A stretch of DNA of 64,000 bases from Hyphomicrobiales bacterium. GTDB taxonomy: Bacteria > Pseudomonadota > Alphaproteobacteria > Rhizobiales > JAJFHR01. Position 1 is the stretch's first letter, and every line of letters starts with the position of its first letter. Shown piece by piece: positions 18,793 through 27,361 of this stretch. The DNA lies in the NCBI GenBank assembly GCA_021775475.1, contig JAJFHS010000022.1:1-64000 (forward strand). The letters run 5' to 3'. The translations under genes were made by a program, and so were the position numbers. Below the pieces are notes generated by a model. It was given only the letters and a program-made list of their open reading frames with translations. It ran no database searches and was not told the DNA's origin.

Positions 18793-19758
18793 ATGGCGGT
18801 CTATACCGAAGTTGGCGATGATGAACTAAATGCGTTCATCGACACCTATGATATCGGTAGGGTGACGTCATGCAAGGGTATCGCCGAAGGGGTTGAAAAT
18901 ACCAACTACCTGCTCAAAACCGACAGGAATGATTTTATCCTGACGTTGTATGAAAAACGGGTGGACCGCAAAGATCTGCCTTTTTTCATTAATCTCATGG
19001 AGCATCTTGCCGCCAGTAACATAGCTTGTCCAACACCGGTCAAGGACCGCAAAGGCAGGATATTGCGCGAACTTGCAGGCAGACCGTGTGCGCTTATTTC
19101 GTTTCTTCAAGGCATGTGGGTGCGTCGCCCCCGGCCAGATCATTGCGCCGAACTCGGCAAGGCCATGGCGAATTTGCATCTTGCCTCACTGAAATTTGAT
19201 GGCGCGCGGGTAAATTCGCTTTCACTCAAAGACTGGCGACCGTTGTTCGAGCAGTCGAAATTGCAGGCAGACAGTGTGCAGGCCGGACTGGCCGATGAAA
19301 TTGAACAAGAACTGAACCGGCTGGAAACACAATGGCCACAAGGATTGCCACAGGGGATTATCCACGCCGATCTCTTTCCCAATAATGTTTTTTTCATCGG
19401 CGATAAGCTTTCGGGCATCATTGATTATTATTTTGCCTGCACCGATGCCCTTGTCTATGACATTGCCATTTGCCTCAATGCCTGGTGTTTTGAACATGAT
19501 GGTTCCTTTAACATCACCAAGGCCCGCGCCATGTTGAACGCCTATCAGGCAGTAAGACCGCTGTCGAAAGCCGAATTCGACGCCCTGCCGTTGATGGCAC
19601 GCGGAGCGTCATTGCGATTTTTGCTGACTCGGCTGTATGACTGGCTCAATACCCCGGCGGGCGCCATGGTAAAACCTCATGATCCACTTGAATATTTGCG
19701 CTATTTGCGTTTTCACAAACACATTGAAAGTGCCAGCGAATACGGCCTCGATTTATGA
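18793..19758 (+). CDS. thrB: Homoserine kinase (ThrB, APH-fold type)
   Basis: Phosphorylates L-homoserine in threonine synthesis. The 321-residue protein belongs to the aminoglycoside-phosphotransferase-like family, not to the GHMP homoserine kinase family. Evidence is NTNYLLKT near residue 37, the catalytic loop [13 protein letters not shown] and the metal-binding [10 protein letters not shown]. It starts immediately after the ispH stop and overlaps rnhA by four bases, so the three genes form a tight operon. Confidence 0.94.
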   Translation: MAVYTEVGDDELNAFIDTYDIGRVTSCKGIAEGVENTNYLLKTDRNDFILTLYEKRVDRKDLPFFINLMEHLAASNIACPTPVKDRKGRILRELAGRPCALISFLQGMWVRRPRPDHCAELGKAMANLHLASLKFDGARVNSLSLKDWRPLFEQSKLQADSVQAGLADEIEQELNRLETQWPQGLPQGIIHADLFPNNVFFIGDKLSGIIDYYFACTDALVYDIAICLNAWCFEHDGSFNITKARAMLNAYQAVRPLSKAEFDALPLMARGASLRFLLTRLYDWLNTPAGAMVKPHDPLEYLRYLRFHKHIESASEYGLDL

Positions 19759-20216
19759 TAACATCAAAAAACAACACCAATGCAGTGACAATCTACACCG
19801 ATGGCGCTTGTTCAGGAAATCCCGGCCCCGGAGGGTGGGGAGCAATTTTGCTTTATGGCGAACATGAGCGCGAATTATGCGGCGGCAGACCTGATACCAC
19901 CAACAACCAGATGGAACTCCTGGCTGCAATCGAGGCGCTGAGCGCTTTGAAACGAGCCTGTGAAATAGATCTATATACGGATTCTGTATATGTCAGGGAC
20001 GGCATTACCAAGTGGATTGAAAACTGGAAGAAAAACGGCTGGCGCACAGCAGCAAAAAAACCAGTCAAAAACACTGATTTGTGGCAGGCACTGGATCAGG
20101 CGCTTGCGCGCCACCAGGTGCGCTGGCACTGGGTAAAGGGTCACGCCGGTCACCCGCTAAATGAACGCGCTGATGAACTCGCCAGAGCAGGAATGGCACC
20201 GTTTCAGTTGAGGTAA
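19755..20216 (+). CDS. rnhA: Ribonuclease HI
   Basis: Degrades RNA in RNA-DNA hybrids. The 153-residue protein has the four acidic active-site residues in [38 protein letters not shown] and the C-terminal NERADELAR, plus the basic handle [14 protein letters not shown]. The ATG overlaps the thrB stop. With rnhB at the other end of the window, the organism has both RNase H types. Confidence 0.97.
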   Translation: MITSKNNTNAVTIYTDGACSGNPGPGGWGAILLYGEHERELCGGRPDTTNNQMELLAAIEALSALKRACEIDLYTDSVYVRDGITKWIENWKKNGWRTAAKKPVKNTDLWQALDQALARHQVRWHWVKGHAGHPLNERADELARAGMAPFQLR

Positions 20217-20267
20217 GCTGGTGTAGCGATGTGGACGGTTTTTTTAAAGGGCGCTCTAATAATATTT

Positions 20268-20586
20268 TTTAGAACGTTCAAGCGCCATTGAGGCGTGTCT
20301 TATCTAATTAAACCCACCCAATTCGTCATCCTCGGGCTTGACCCGAGGATCCATACCATTACGCTTTCGAAAACAAAGATACTGTCTTTTGCCCGAGAGT
20401 ATTGAGGAATGGATCCTCGGGTCAAGCCCGAGGATGACGAAGAAAGATGATTTTGTAACCTACCAAATCGACGTGCTTTAATCCAAATGATATACGGATG
20501 ATCTATCGTTGTAGCACCCGGATGAGCGCAGCGTTGGACTAACGAGCAAGGCGAGTGCAGCCCCAGTGGCGCTTGAACGTTCTTAA
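20268..20586. repeat. 319-bp region bounded by 23-bp inverted repeats
   Basis: The left end (20268-20290, TTAGAACGTTCAAGCGCC core) matches the right end (20564-20586) in inverted orientation at 21 of 23 bases. Inside lies the 116-bp palindromic element at 20324-20439 and no gene. The arrangement looks like a small non-autonomous element carrying another repeat, or repeated terminator stems for the two convergent genes. The gap between rnhA and the radical SAM gene (20217-20620) holds nothing else that I recognise. Confidence 0.55.
20324..20439. repeat. 116-bp palindromic element, copy 1
   Basis: 30-bp ends CGTCATCCTCGGGCTTGACC... and their inverse surround a non-palindromic interior that includes CTTTCGAAAACAAAGATACT and TTTTGCCCGAGAGTATTGAGG. 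The same interior, in the opposite orientation, is found in the copy at 33690-33805, and a diverged version at 48802-48918. It is non-coding. Confidence 0.85.
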
Positions 20587-20620
20587 AACAAATCGCTTGA
20601 GCGCCACAAAAAAGCAACCC

Positions 20621-21757
20621 TCAAGCAGCATCAAACAAACTAAGCTGATCGCTTTTTTCCTGCGGGCGGATAAACAGATCCGAGCGCAATTTTAAACTGC
20701 TGCGGTTGAACTCCAGCCGTTTTGCTGCCATTTCAAAGCGACGGCCAATAGTCCATGCGTAAGGACCGGTGCCGCGCATGCGCTTGCCCCAGGTGGCATC
20801 ATAATCTTTACCTTCGCGCGTTTGAGCGATCAGCGACATTACTTTGGCGGCACGATCCGGCACATGGGTCTCGAGCCAGTCCTTGAACAGATCGCGCACC
20901 TCAAGCGGCAGGCGCAACATCACATAACCGGCTTCCTGCGCCCCGGCATTGGCAGCCGCACCCAATAATGGCTCAATTTCATTGTCATTGAGCCCGGGGA
21001 TAATGGGGGCGGTCATTACCACGCAAGGCACGCCCGCTTGATTTAACGTCTCCATCGCTTCAAGGCGCTTGGCAGGCGTCGATGCCCGTGGCTCCATCGA
21101 GCGTGCAAGACCTTTATCCAGTGTGGTGATTGAAATGGCACATTTCACCAGGCCAAGTTCAGCCAGCGGCTTGAGTATATCAATGTCGCGGGTAATGAGC
21201 GCTGATTTTGTCACGATGGCAACGGGGTGGCGGTATTTCAGCATCATCTGCAATATCGCCCGTGTTAGCCGCCGCTCACGCTCAATCGGCTGGTAGGGGT
21301 CGGTATTGGTGCCTATAGCGATGGTGCGCGGCCTGTATTGGCGTTGCGAAAACTCCGCTTCCAGCAATTCAGCCGCATTTATCTTGGCAAACAGTCTGGT
21401 TTCAAAATCAAGACCGGGCGAAAGCCCCATGTAAGCGTGCGTAGGACGTGCATAACAATAACTGCAACCATGCTCACACCCGCGGTAAGTATTGACCGAT
21501 CGATCAAATGAAATATCAGGAGATTTATTGGTGGTAATGATTTTTTTGGCAATCTCTTCTGTAACCTCGGTTTTTAGTCTTTCGCTATCACCAAGACTTT
21601 CCCAGCCATCATCATATAAAATGCGCGAATGATGCTCATATCGCCCGGTTAGGTTGGATCTGGCACCGCGACCGGCAGCGGCTTTGCTGTAATGATAAAC
21701 GCTATGTTCGGCCATGTTGGCAACGGAGGGTGTTACAATCGGTTGGGGTTTGTTCAT
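20621..21757 (-). CDS. Radical SAM protein, PA0069/Rv2578c-like (SplB-related)
   Basis: A 378-residue radical SAM enzyme with the cluster motif C-x3-C-x2-C in RGCEHGCSYCYAR (about residues 94-106), preceded by SFDRSVNTY. The family is related to spore photoproduct lyase (COG1533), but its reaction is not established. The C-terminal region GKDYDATWGKRMRGTGPYAW is characteristic of the PA0069-like group. A good -35/-10 pair overlapped by a GAAC-N7-GAAC box lies upstream (21788-21820), which points to control by LexA and to a role in DNA damage. It is divergent from the methyltransferase at 21992. Confidence 0.85.
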   Translation of the reverse strand: MNKPQPIVTPSVANMAEHSVYHYSKAAAGRGARSNLTGRYEHHSRILYDDGWESLGDSERLKTEVTEEIAKKIITTNKSPDISFDRSVNTYRGCEHGCSYCYARPTHAYMGLSPGLDFETRLFAKINAAELLEAEFSQRQYRPRTIAIGTNTDPYQPIERERRLTRAILQMMLKYRHPVAIVTKSALITRDIDILKPLAELGLVKCAISITTLDKGLARSMEPRASTPAKRLEAMETLNQAGVPCVVMTAPIIPGLNDNEIEPLLGAAANAGAQEAGYVMLRLPLEVRDLFKDWLETHVPDRAAKVMSLIAQTREGKDYDATWGKRMRGTGPYAWTIGRRFEMAAKRLEFNRSSLKLRSDLFIRPQEKSDQLSLFDAA

Positions 21758-21787
21758 GATTTAACCTTCACATTCCTATTTGAACGT

Positions 21788-21820
21788 ATAATACAAGATA
21801 AAAAAGAACAAAACAAGAAC
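21788..21820 (-). promoter_or_regulatory. Promoter with a candidate LexA (SOS) box for the radical SAM gene
   Basis: On the minus strand TTGTTT (21816-21811), a 17-base spacer and TATTAT (21793-21788) form a plausible promoter ending about 30 bases before the ATG. GTTC-N7-GTTC (GAAC at 21806-21809 and 21817-21820 on the plus strand) covers the -35. This direct repeat is the SOS box form described for alphaproteobacterial LexA. Confidence 0.6.
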
Positions 21821-21991
21821 GAACTTCGATTACAGTTAATAATACCTTTAAATAATCAAACAATCTGTCAATTCGATCATGTTTTGGGGTCTATGACCGG
21901 GCGTTTTTCTTTTCGTTACCAAACTTGTAATAAGGGAGAAAAAAGATTACCTGCAACGGGGTGGAATCGAAATGTTTCAGGACAAGGCATC

Positions 21992-22822
21992 ATGAACAAA
22001 ATCGAGAAAATTGTTAAAGAACACTACGCTGTCGGTAATCTGGCTGAACGGATTCTCGAAGGTTTAAGAGCAACCGGTGCAGATATCGACAATCTGACAA
22101 TTGATGATATTGCCGCTGTAGATGAATTTCATATTGGCGGTCGCAAAGCTACCCAATACGTTATCTCAAAAATGCCATTGATGGCCAAAGCCCATGTTGT
22201 GGATGTGGGCTGTGGCATAGGGGGTGCTGCCCGCACCATTGTCTCGCAGACCGGTTACAAGGTAACAGGCATAGACCTTACCCCGGAGTACATTGAAGTT
22301 GCCCAAACACTCAGTCGTTTGACCGGCCTCGATGACAGAACTGAATTTCATGCAGCAAGTGCTTTATCCATGCCGTTTGAGGATGCAACGTTTGATGCAG
22401 CACTGACCATTCATGTCGCCATGAACATCAAGGAGCGTGATGCATTATATGGTGAGATTGCCAGGGTGACAAAGCCGGGTGCAGTATTTTGCATCTATGA
22501 CGTGATGAAAAAAGGTGATGAGCCAGTTACCTTTCCCGTGCCATGGGCGCAATCGGCTGAGGCCAGTCACCTGGTGTCGCCGGACCAGATGACACAGCTC
22601 TTGCACGCTGCCGGATTTGAAATCAGCGACGTCGAGGATCGTAGCGAATTTGCCATGGAATTTTTCAAACAAAGCCAGGCCGCTGCTGCCAATGGCCCCT
22701 CAGCCTTGGGCGTCCACCTTATCATGGGGGCAACGGCGCAGGAAAAATTACAAAATGTCCGGCAGAATATTGCAGACGGGCGCATGGCTCCGGTGTTAAT
22801 AGTAGCGCGCCGCAAGGCCTGA
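21992..22822 (+). CDS. Class I SAM-dependent methyltransferase
   Basis: A 276-residue Rossmann methyltransferase. Motif I is VVDVGCGIGGAART (about residues 68-81), the acidic end of strand 2 is GIDLTPEYIEVA, and motif IV is AALTIHVAMNIKERDALY. The C-terminal part (AMEFFKQSQAAAANGPSALG) resembles cyclopropane synthase, sterol or N-methyltransferase relatives, but the substrate cannot be told. It lacks the cysteine pattern of ArsM. The start is ATG 21992 after AGGACAAGG; the frame upstream of it looks non-coding. It lies 29 bases before two arsenosugar-type glycosyltransferase genes, probably in one operon. Confidence 0.8.
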   Translation: MNKIEKIVKEHYAVGNLAERILEGLRATGADIDNLTIDDIAAVDEFHIGGRKATQYVISKMPLMAKAHVVDVGCGIGGAARTIVSQTGYKVTGIDLTPEYIEVAQTLSRLTGLDDRTEFHAASALSMPFEDATFDAALTIHVAMNIKERDALYGEIARVTKPGAVFCIYDVMKKGDEPVTFPVPWAQSAEASHLVSPDQMTQLLHAAGFEISDVEDRSEFAMEFFKQSQAAAANGPSALGVHLIMGATAQEKLQNVRQNIADGRMAPVLIVARRKA

Positions 22823-22851
22823 TAATTATCCACCTCAACGTTGGCAGCCAT

Positions 22852-23544
22852 ATGATCACCGTCGTCATCCCAACGCTTAATGCAGGCTCGAGCCTTAACC
22901 CGGCATTTGCAGCCCTGGTGGCGGCAAGCGTTGAGGGCCTCGTTTCGACTGTGATTGTGGTTGACGGTGGCTCAACCGACCACACTCTTGATATAGCTGA
23001 TGACGCCGGTGCCAGAATTATCAAAACTCAAAAGGGCAGGGGAGTGCAACTTGCCGCCGGTGGACATGAAGTTAAGACAAAATGGATATTGTTTCTTCAT
23101 GCCGACACAATTTTAACACCGGGGTGGCAAGTGGAAGTCAGGGGTTTTATCGCCGCTGCAAACCAGCCGGGGGCAAAAAAACAGGCCGCAGCTTTCAGGT
23201 TTTCAGTTGATGAGCCCGGTATCGGCCCCCGAATCATGGAAAAGACTGTGGCGATGAGATGTGCGATCTTTGCCTTGCCGTACGGCGATCAGGGGTTATT
23301 GATATCGTCAGATTTTTACCGGCAAATCGGTGGGTTTAATTCAATGCCTCTGATGGAAGACGTTGACATCATCCGTCGCATCGGCCGCAAACATCTGGCG
23401 TTGTTGAAAACGCCGGTATTGACCAGTTTTGCGCGCTATCGAAAAGACGGGTTCTTGCACCGCATTTATCGCAATCTCAGCTGTCTCACGCTTTATTTTA
23501 TCGGTGTTGCCCCCGTCAGAATACTGCAGCGCTATGAACAATAA
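22852..23544 (+). CDS. Family 2 glycosyltransferase, TIGR04283 (arsenosugar-associated) type
   Basis: A 230-residue GT-A glycosyltransferase without membrane segments. It opens with VVIPTLNAGSSL and has IVVDGGSTDHT, GRGVQLAAG and the metal-binding LFLHADT (DxD-like HAD), followed by YGDQGLLIS and MEDVDIIRRI. These are signatures of the group that appears beside a DUF2064 partner in proposed arsenosugar clusters. The partner gene starts within its last 11 bases, so the two are translated together. The sugar acceptor is unknown here, as no arsM or arsS gene is seen. Confidence 0.85.
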   Translation: MITVVIPTLNAGSSLNPAFAALVAASVEGLVSTVIVVDGGSTDHTLDIADDAGARIIKTQKGRGVQLAAGGHEVKTKWILFLHADTILTPGWQVEVRGFIAAANQPGAKKQAAAFRFSVDEPGIGPRIMEKTVAMRCAIFALPYGDQGLLISSDFYRQIGGFNSMPLMEDVDIIRRIGRKHLALLKTPVLTSFARYRKDGFLHRIYRNLSCLTLYFIGVAPVRILQRYEQ

Positions 23545-24145
23545 TTTCGTTGTCATGATGGTCAAGCGTCCGACCTGCGGTGCGGTCAAATCCCGGCTTG
23601 CCGCCGGTATCGGTGTCGTTGCCGCAACCTCTGCCTACCGCACCATGATGTATAATTCCATCCGCCGTCTCGCGCACGATCCGCGTTGGCGTTTCATTTT
23701 GGCTGTTGCGCCAGATGGGGCAGTGTTTGAACCTTTCTGGCCGCAGAATATTTCCCTTGTCGCTCAGGGTAACGGTGATCTTGGTGACAGAATGCAACGC
23801 ATTATGTCAGGCATGCCACCTGGAAAGACGATCATAATCGGCAGTGATATTGCCGGCATGAGACCTGCCCACATCGCCCGGGCTTTCAGACAATTAGGCG
23901 ATGTTGATGCGGTATTCTCCCCCGCCGGTGATGGTGGTTATTCTCTGGTTGGCCTGAAGCGCAGCCTGCGCACGCCAGTCACCTTCAACAATGTGCGCTG
24001 GTCAGGCCCGCATACGCTTGACGATACTTTGCGCAATCTCGAAAATTTCAAAACCGGATTTATTCAAGCTCTGCACGATATTGACACTGCGGCCGACTGG
24101 AAACGCTGGAAAGCCCGCGGTGGTGCCGGACGCTTATGTCTTTGA
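23534..24145 (+). CDS. DUF2064 / TIGR04282 glycosyltransferase-like protein
   Basis: A 203-residue protein of the nucleotidyltransferase-like DUF2064 family: VVMMVKRPTCGAVKSRLAAGIG at the start (a variant of the usual KxPxPGxVKTRL), GDLGDRMQRIM, GSDIAGM and GDGGYSLVGLK. ATG 23534 is used because it follows the end of the TIGR04283 gene with an 11-base overlap. The 3' end overlaps the convergent moaB by 12 bases. It may supply the activated sugar or act as the second transferase; this is inference from pairing. Confidence 0.85.
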   Translation: MNNNFVVMMVKRPTCGAVKSRLAAGIGVVAATSAYRTMMYNSIRRLAHDPRWRFILAVAPDGAVFEPFWPQNISLVAQGNGDLGDRMQRIMSGMPPGKTIIIGSDIAGMRPAHIARAFRQLGDVDAVFSPAGDGGYSLVGLKRSLRTPVTFNNVRWSGPHTLDDTLRNLENFKTGFIQALHDIDTAADWKRWKARGGAGRLCL

Positions 24146-24682
24146 GCGCTGGAGATGCTCATCGAGGCGCGGCATGATTTCAACAAAATTACACGGGCCC
24201 GCGCGGTAATCGAGCTGATGCACCAATAGGCCGTCCCAACCGTCTTTACACGCTCCAGGTGAGCCGGGCAGGGCAAACAGGTAGGTGCCACCGGCAACGC
24301 CTGCGGTGGTGCGTGACTGAATGGTGGAAACACCGATTTTTTCATAAGACATCTGATGAAATATCGTCGACCAGCCATCGATTTCCTTGTCATACAAGGG
24401 CTTGAAAGCTTCGGGCGTTATATCACGCCCGGTGAGGCCGGTGCCGCCGGTGGAAATAACCACGTCAACACCTTCATCGGCAATCCACTGCTTCACCACG
24501 GCTTGAATTTTGGGTATATCGTCGGTGACGATTGCCCTGTCGGCGAGAATGTGGCCAGCAGTGGTTAAACGCTCAACCAGTATATTGCCGGATTTGTCAT
24601 CATCGAGAGAACGCGTGTCGGAAACCGTTAATACAGCAATGTTAACCGGTTGGAATTCACGTTTGTTGGCAGCGCTAGGCAT
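24134..24682 (-). CDS. moaB: Molybdenum cofactor biosynthesis protein B
   Basis: A 182-residue MogA/MoaB-fold protein thought to adenylylate molybdopterin before metal insertion. Motifs are VLTVSDTRSLDDDKSG near the N-terminus, STGGTGLTGRDITPEAF and ALPGSPGACKDGWDGLL, the MPT-binding pattern. It follows the uracil-DNA glycosylase gene by 20 bases on the same strand. No other moa/moe gene is in the window. Confidence 0.93.
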   Translation of the reverse strand: MPSAANKREFQPVNIAVLTVSDTRSLDDDKSGNILVERLTTAGHILADRAIVTDDIPKIQAVVKQWIADEGVDVVISTGGTGLTGRDITPEAFKPLYDKEIDGWSTIFHQMSYEKIGVSTIQSRTTAGVAGGTYLFALPGSPGACKDGWDGLLVHQLDYRAGPCNFVEIMPRLDEHLQRSKT

Positions 24683-24702
24683 TTGATTTTTCTCCTTAAA
24701 CT

Positions 24703-25530
24703 CTATTTTTTGCCATCAAGAAATTGCCGGATCAATATAAAATCACTCCAGACCAGACGTTTTTGCGCAGGTTGGCGCAATAAATAAGCCGGGTGCAGTG
24801 TTGGCAGGGCCGGGTACTCTGTGTCTTTGCCTTTGAAATTGGTCCACTTCCCCCGCAGGCGCAATATGCCCGTCGCGGTGTCGAGCATTTCCTTGGCTGC
24901 TACACCACCGAGAAAGACGATAACCTCAGGTGAAACCAGTTCAATCTGTCGATCAATAAAAGGCCGGCATACAGCCGTTTCATGCGGCGTGGGCGTGCGG
25001 TTTCCCGGTGGGCGCCAGGGGATAACATTGGTAATATAGGCATTTTGACGATCCAGCCCGATTGCCACCAGCATCCTGTCGAGCAACTGCCCGCTGCGGC
25101 CGACAAAAGGCAGACCCTGAATGTCCTCATCACTGCCCGGTGCTTCACCGATGAACATAATACGCGCGTCCGCTGCACCATCGCCAAAAACCAGATTGGT
25201 CGCCGTTGCCTTGAGGCCGCAACCGTCAAACTGCTCAAGTGCCGTTTTCAGATCTTCCAGTGTTTTGGCAGATTGCGCCAGTAATCTGGCTTCATTTGCG
25301 GTTTCACCAGCCTCCAGCACACTTGACGCCTGAGGTGCGCGAGCGGGTGCACTGGGTTTATGGCCAAGCGAGGGTTTGGCTGGCGGTGTCGCTTTCACCA
25401 CTTTGGCGGTCGCTGCGCTGGTTTCATTTTTGGCAAAGAAATCGGTAGAATAATCGCTGACAGCCTCATCCACCCCGGCATCGTGATACCAGGTGAGGAT
25501 TTCGAGTGCTTGACGATTGTTATTTATCAT
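24703..25530 (-). CDS. Uracil-DNA glycosylase, family 4-like, with altered Fe-S ligands
   Basis: Excises uracil from DNA. The 275-residue protein has a long low-complexity N-terminal third, then the catalytic domain with FIGEAPGSDEDIQGLPFVGRSG, NVIPWRPPGNRTPT and LHPAYLLRQP, as in family 4 enzymes. Of the four cysteines that bind the [4Fe-4S] cluster in that family, only C104 and C188 align; Phe101 and Trp172 replace the other two. The cluster is therefore probably absent. Related alphaproteobacteria appear to share this feature, and the fold motifs remain intact. The 5' end overlaps the non-coding leader of the divergent ETF-QO gene. Confidence 0.88.
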   Translation of the reverse strand: MINNNRQALEILTWYHDAGVDEAVSDYSTDFFAKNETSAATAKVVKATPPAKPSLGHKPSAPARAPQASSVLEAGETANEARLLAQSAKTLEDLKTALEQFDGCGLKATATNLVFGDGAADARIMFIGEAPGSDEDIQGLPFVGRSGQLLDRMLVAIGLDRQNAYITNVIPWRPPGNRTPTPHETAVCRPFIDRQIELVSPEVIVFLGGVAAKEMLDTATGILRLRGKWTNFKGKDTEYPALPTLHPAYLLRQPAQKRLVWSDFILIRQFLDGKK

Positions 25531-25592
25531 GGCCTAACCTGCATGCTGGTTCTATACACCTTAGACTGTTATTTCACAAACAGGAGATTACT

Positions 25593-27272
25593 GTGAACGC
25601 TACTGAAGACGCACTTCCTGCGCGCGAATCAATGGAATTCGATGTGGTTATTGTTGGTGCCGGTCCCGCTGGCCTTTCAGCCGCCATTCGTCTCAAGCAA
25701 CTGGCCCAGGAAGCACAAACCGAAGTGTCGGTTGTGGTGCTGGAAAAAGGCTCGGAGGTGGGCGCTCATATTCTGTCCGGCGCGGTCATTGATCCCGTCG
25801 CTTTGAACCGGCTTATTCCTGACTGGAAGGAAAAAGGCGCACCGCTCAATACCCCGGTTACCAAAGATGTTTTCCTCATTCTAGGCCCGGGAGGGGCGTT
25901 GCGTCTGCCCAATTTCCTCATGCCGCCTTTGATGAGCAACCATGGCGCTTATATCGTCTCCCTGGGTAATTTGTGCCGCTGGCTGGCAGAACAGGCAGAA
26001 GCTTTAGGCGTTGAAATCTACCCCGGCTTTGCCGCTGCCGAAGTGCTTTACAATGAAGATGGCAGCGTCAAGGGTGTTGCCACCGGAGACATGGGAATCG
26101 GCCAGGACGGTCAGCCAAAAGACAGCTTTATGCGCGGCATGGAGCTGCATGGAAAATACACTTTTATCGGTGAAGGGGTCAGAGGTTCTCTGGCCAAATC
26201 ACTGATTGCGAAATTTGATCTTGATGCCGGAAAACAACCGCAGAAATTTGGCATCGGTCTCAAGGAATTATGGCAGGTTGATACAGATAAACATCAGCCG
26301 GGCCTGGTTCAACACACGTTCGGCTGGCCGTTAAAATCCAGAACCGGTGGCGGCTCTTTCCTCTATCATCTCGAAGACAACCTTGTTGCTGTCGGTTTTG
26401 TCGTTCATCTCAATTACAAAAACCCCTATCTCTCACCGTTTGAGGAATTTCAGCGCTTCAAAACCCACCTGGCCATTGCCGACGTATTGGAAGGCGGCAA
26501 ACGTATCTCTTATGGTGCGCGCGCGATTACTGAAGGCGGGTTTCAATCGATCCCCAAACTCACCTTTCCCGGCGGCGCCCTCATCGGTTGTTCGGCTGGC
26601 ATGGTAAATCTCCCGCGCATCAAAGGCACCCACAATGCCATGGCCTCGGGCATGATGGCGGCACAGGCAGCCTTTGCAGCCCTTGGTGACAATCGCCACA
26701 ATGATGAACTTGTGCAATATCAGGCAGAGTTTGACAGGTCTGACGTTATCAAAGACCTTAAAATGGTGCGTAATGTCAAACCGTTGTGGAGCCGGTTTGG
26801 CACCTGGATTGGCATCGCTCTGGGCAGCATCGATATGTGGATGAATAATCTGCGAATTGGCCTACCCTTTACCTTGAGCCACGGCAAACCTGATTATGCA
26901 ACGTTAGAAAAAGCTGCCCGGCACAAGCCAATCGATTATCCAAAACCGGATGGCAAATTATCCTTTGACAGACTGTCATCCGTCTACCTGTCAGCGACCA
27001 ACCATGAAGAAGATCAACCGGTTCATCTCAAGCTAAAAGACCCGGGCATACCCATTTCGGTTAATCTGCCGGAGTACGCTGAACCCGCACAGCGCTATTG
27101 TCCTGCCGGGGTCTATGAGGTAATAGTGGATCAATCGGGGGAAAATCCCAGGTTCCAGATCAATGCGCAAAATTGCGTGCACTGTAAAACCTGTGATATT
27201 AAAGACCCCTCGCAGAATATTAACTGGACCGTTCCCGAAGGTGGTGGCGGACCAAACTACCCGAACATGTAG
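25593..27272 (+). CDS. Electron transfer flavoprotein-ubiquinone oxidoreductase
   Basis: Inner-membrane flavoprotein that passes electrons from ETF, reduced by acyl-CoA and amino-acid dehydrogenases, to ubiquinone. The 559-residue product has the FAD motif VVIVGAGPAGLSAA (about 18-31), the GAHILSGAVIDP segment, the hydrophobic quinone/membrane region and a C-terminal 4Fe-4S site (RYCPAGVYE plus CVHCKTCDIKDP). The start is GTG 25593 preceded by AGGAG; the longer frame from 25506 would overlap the divergent UDG gene. It probably serves the acyl-CoA dehydrogenase at 45788. Confidence 0.95.
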   Translation: MNATEDALPARESMEFDVVIVGAGPAGLSAAIRLKQLAQEAQTEVSVVVLEKGSEVGAHILSGAVIDPVALNRLIPDWKEKGAPLNTPVTKDVFLILGPGGALRLPNFLMPPLMSNHGAYIVSLGNLCRWLAEQAEALGVEIYPGFAAAEVLYNEDGSVKGVATGDMGIGQDGQPKDSFMRGMELHGKYTFIGEGVRGSLAKSLIAKFDLDAGKQPQKFGIGLKELWQVDTDKHQPGLVQHTFGWPLKSRTGGGSFLYHLEDNLVAVGFVVHLNYKNPYLSPFEEFQRFKTHLAIADVLEGGKRISYGARAITEGGFQSIPKLTFPGGALIGCSAGMVNLPRIKGTHNAMASGMMAAQAAFAALGDNRHNDELVQYQAEFDRSDVIKDLKMVRNVKPLWSRFGTWIGIALGSIDMWMNNLRIGLPFTLSHGKPDYATLEKAARHKPIDYPKPDGKLSFDRLSSVYLSATNHEEDQPVHLKLKDPGIPISVNLPEYAEPAQRYCPAGVYEVIVDQSGENPRFQINAQNCVHCKTCDIKDPSQNINWTVPEGGGGPNYPNM

Positions 27273-27361
27273 GCGCACCGGTCATAGTCTTTGAAGGTGT
27301 GATTTGTACCGGACACGCAATAGCCTCATTGTTTGGCGGGTTTTAACTAAAGACGAGTAGA

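Noticed and set aside
20300-20617. 105-residue minus-strand frame in the repeat-rich gap
   Set aside because: It is composed largely of repeat sequence read through, which also gives open frames in the other repeat copies.
21692-21991. N-terminal extension of the methyltransferase frame
   Set aside because: It runs through the divergent promoter and LexA box and into the radical SAM coding region; ATG 21992 has a ribosome site and begins the conserved protein.
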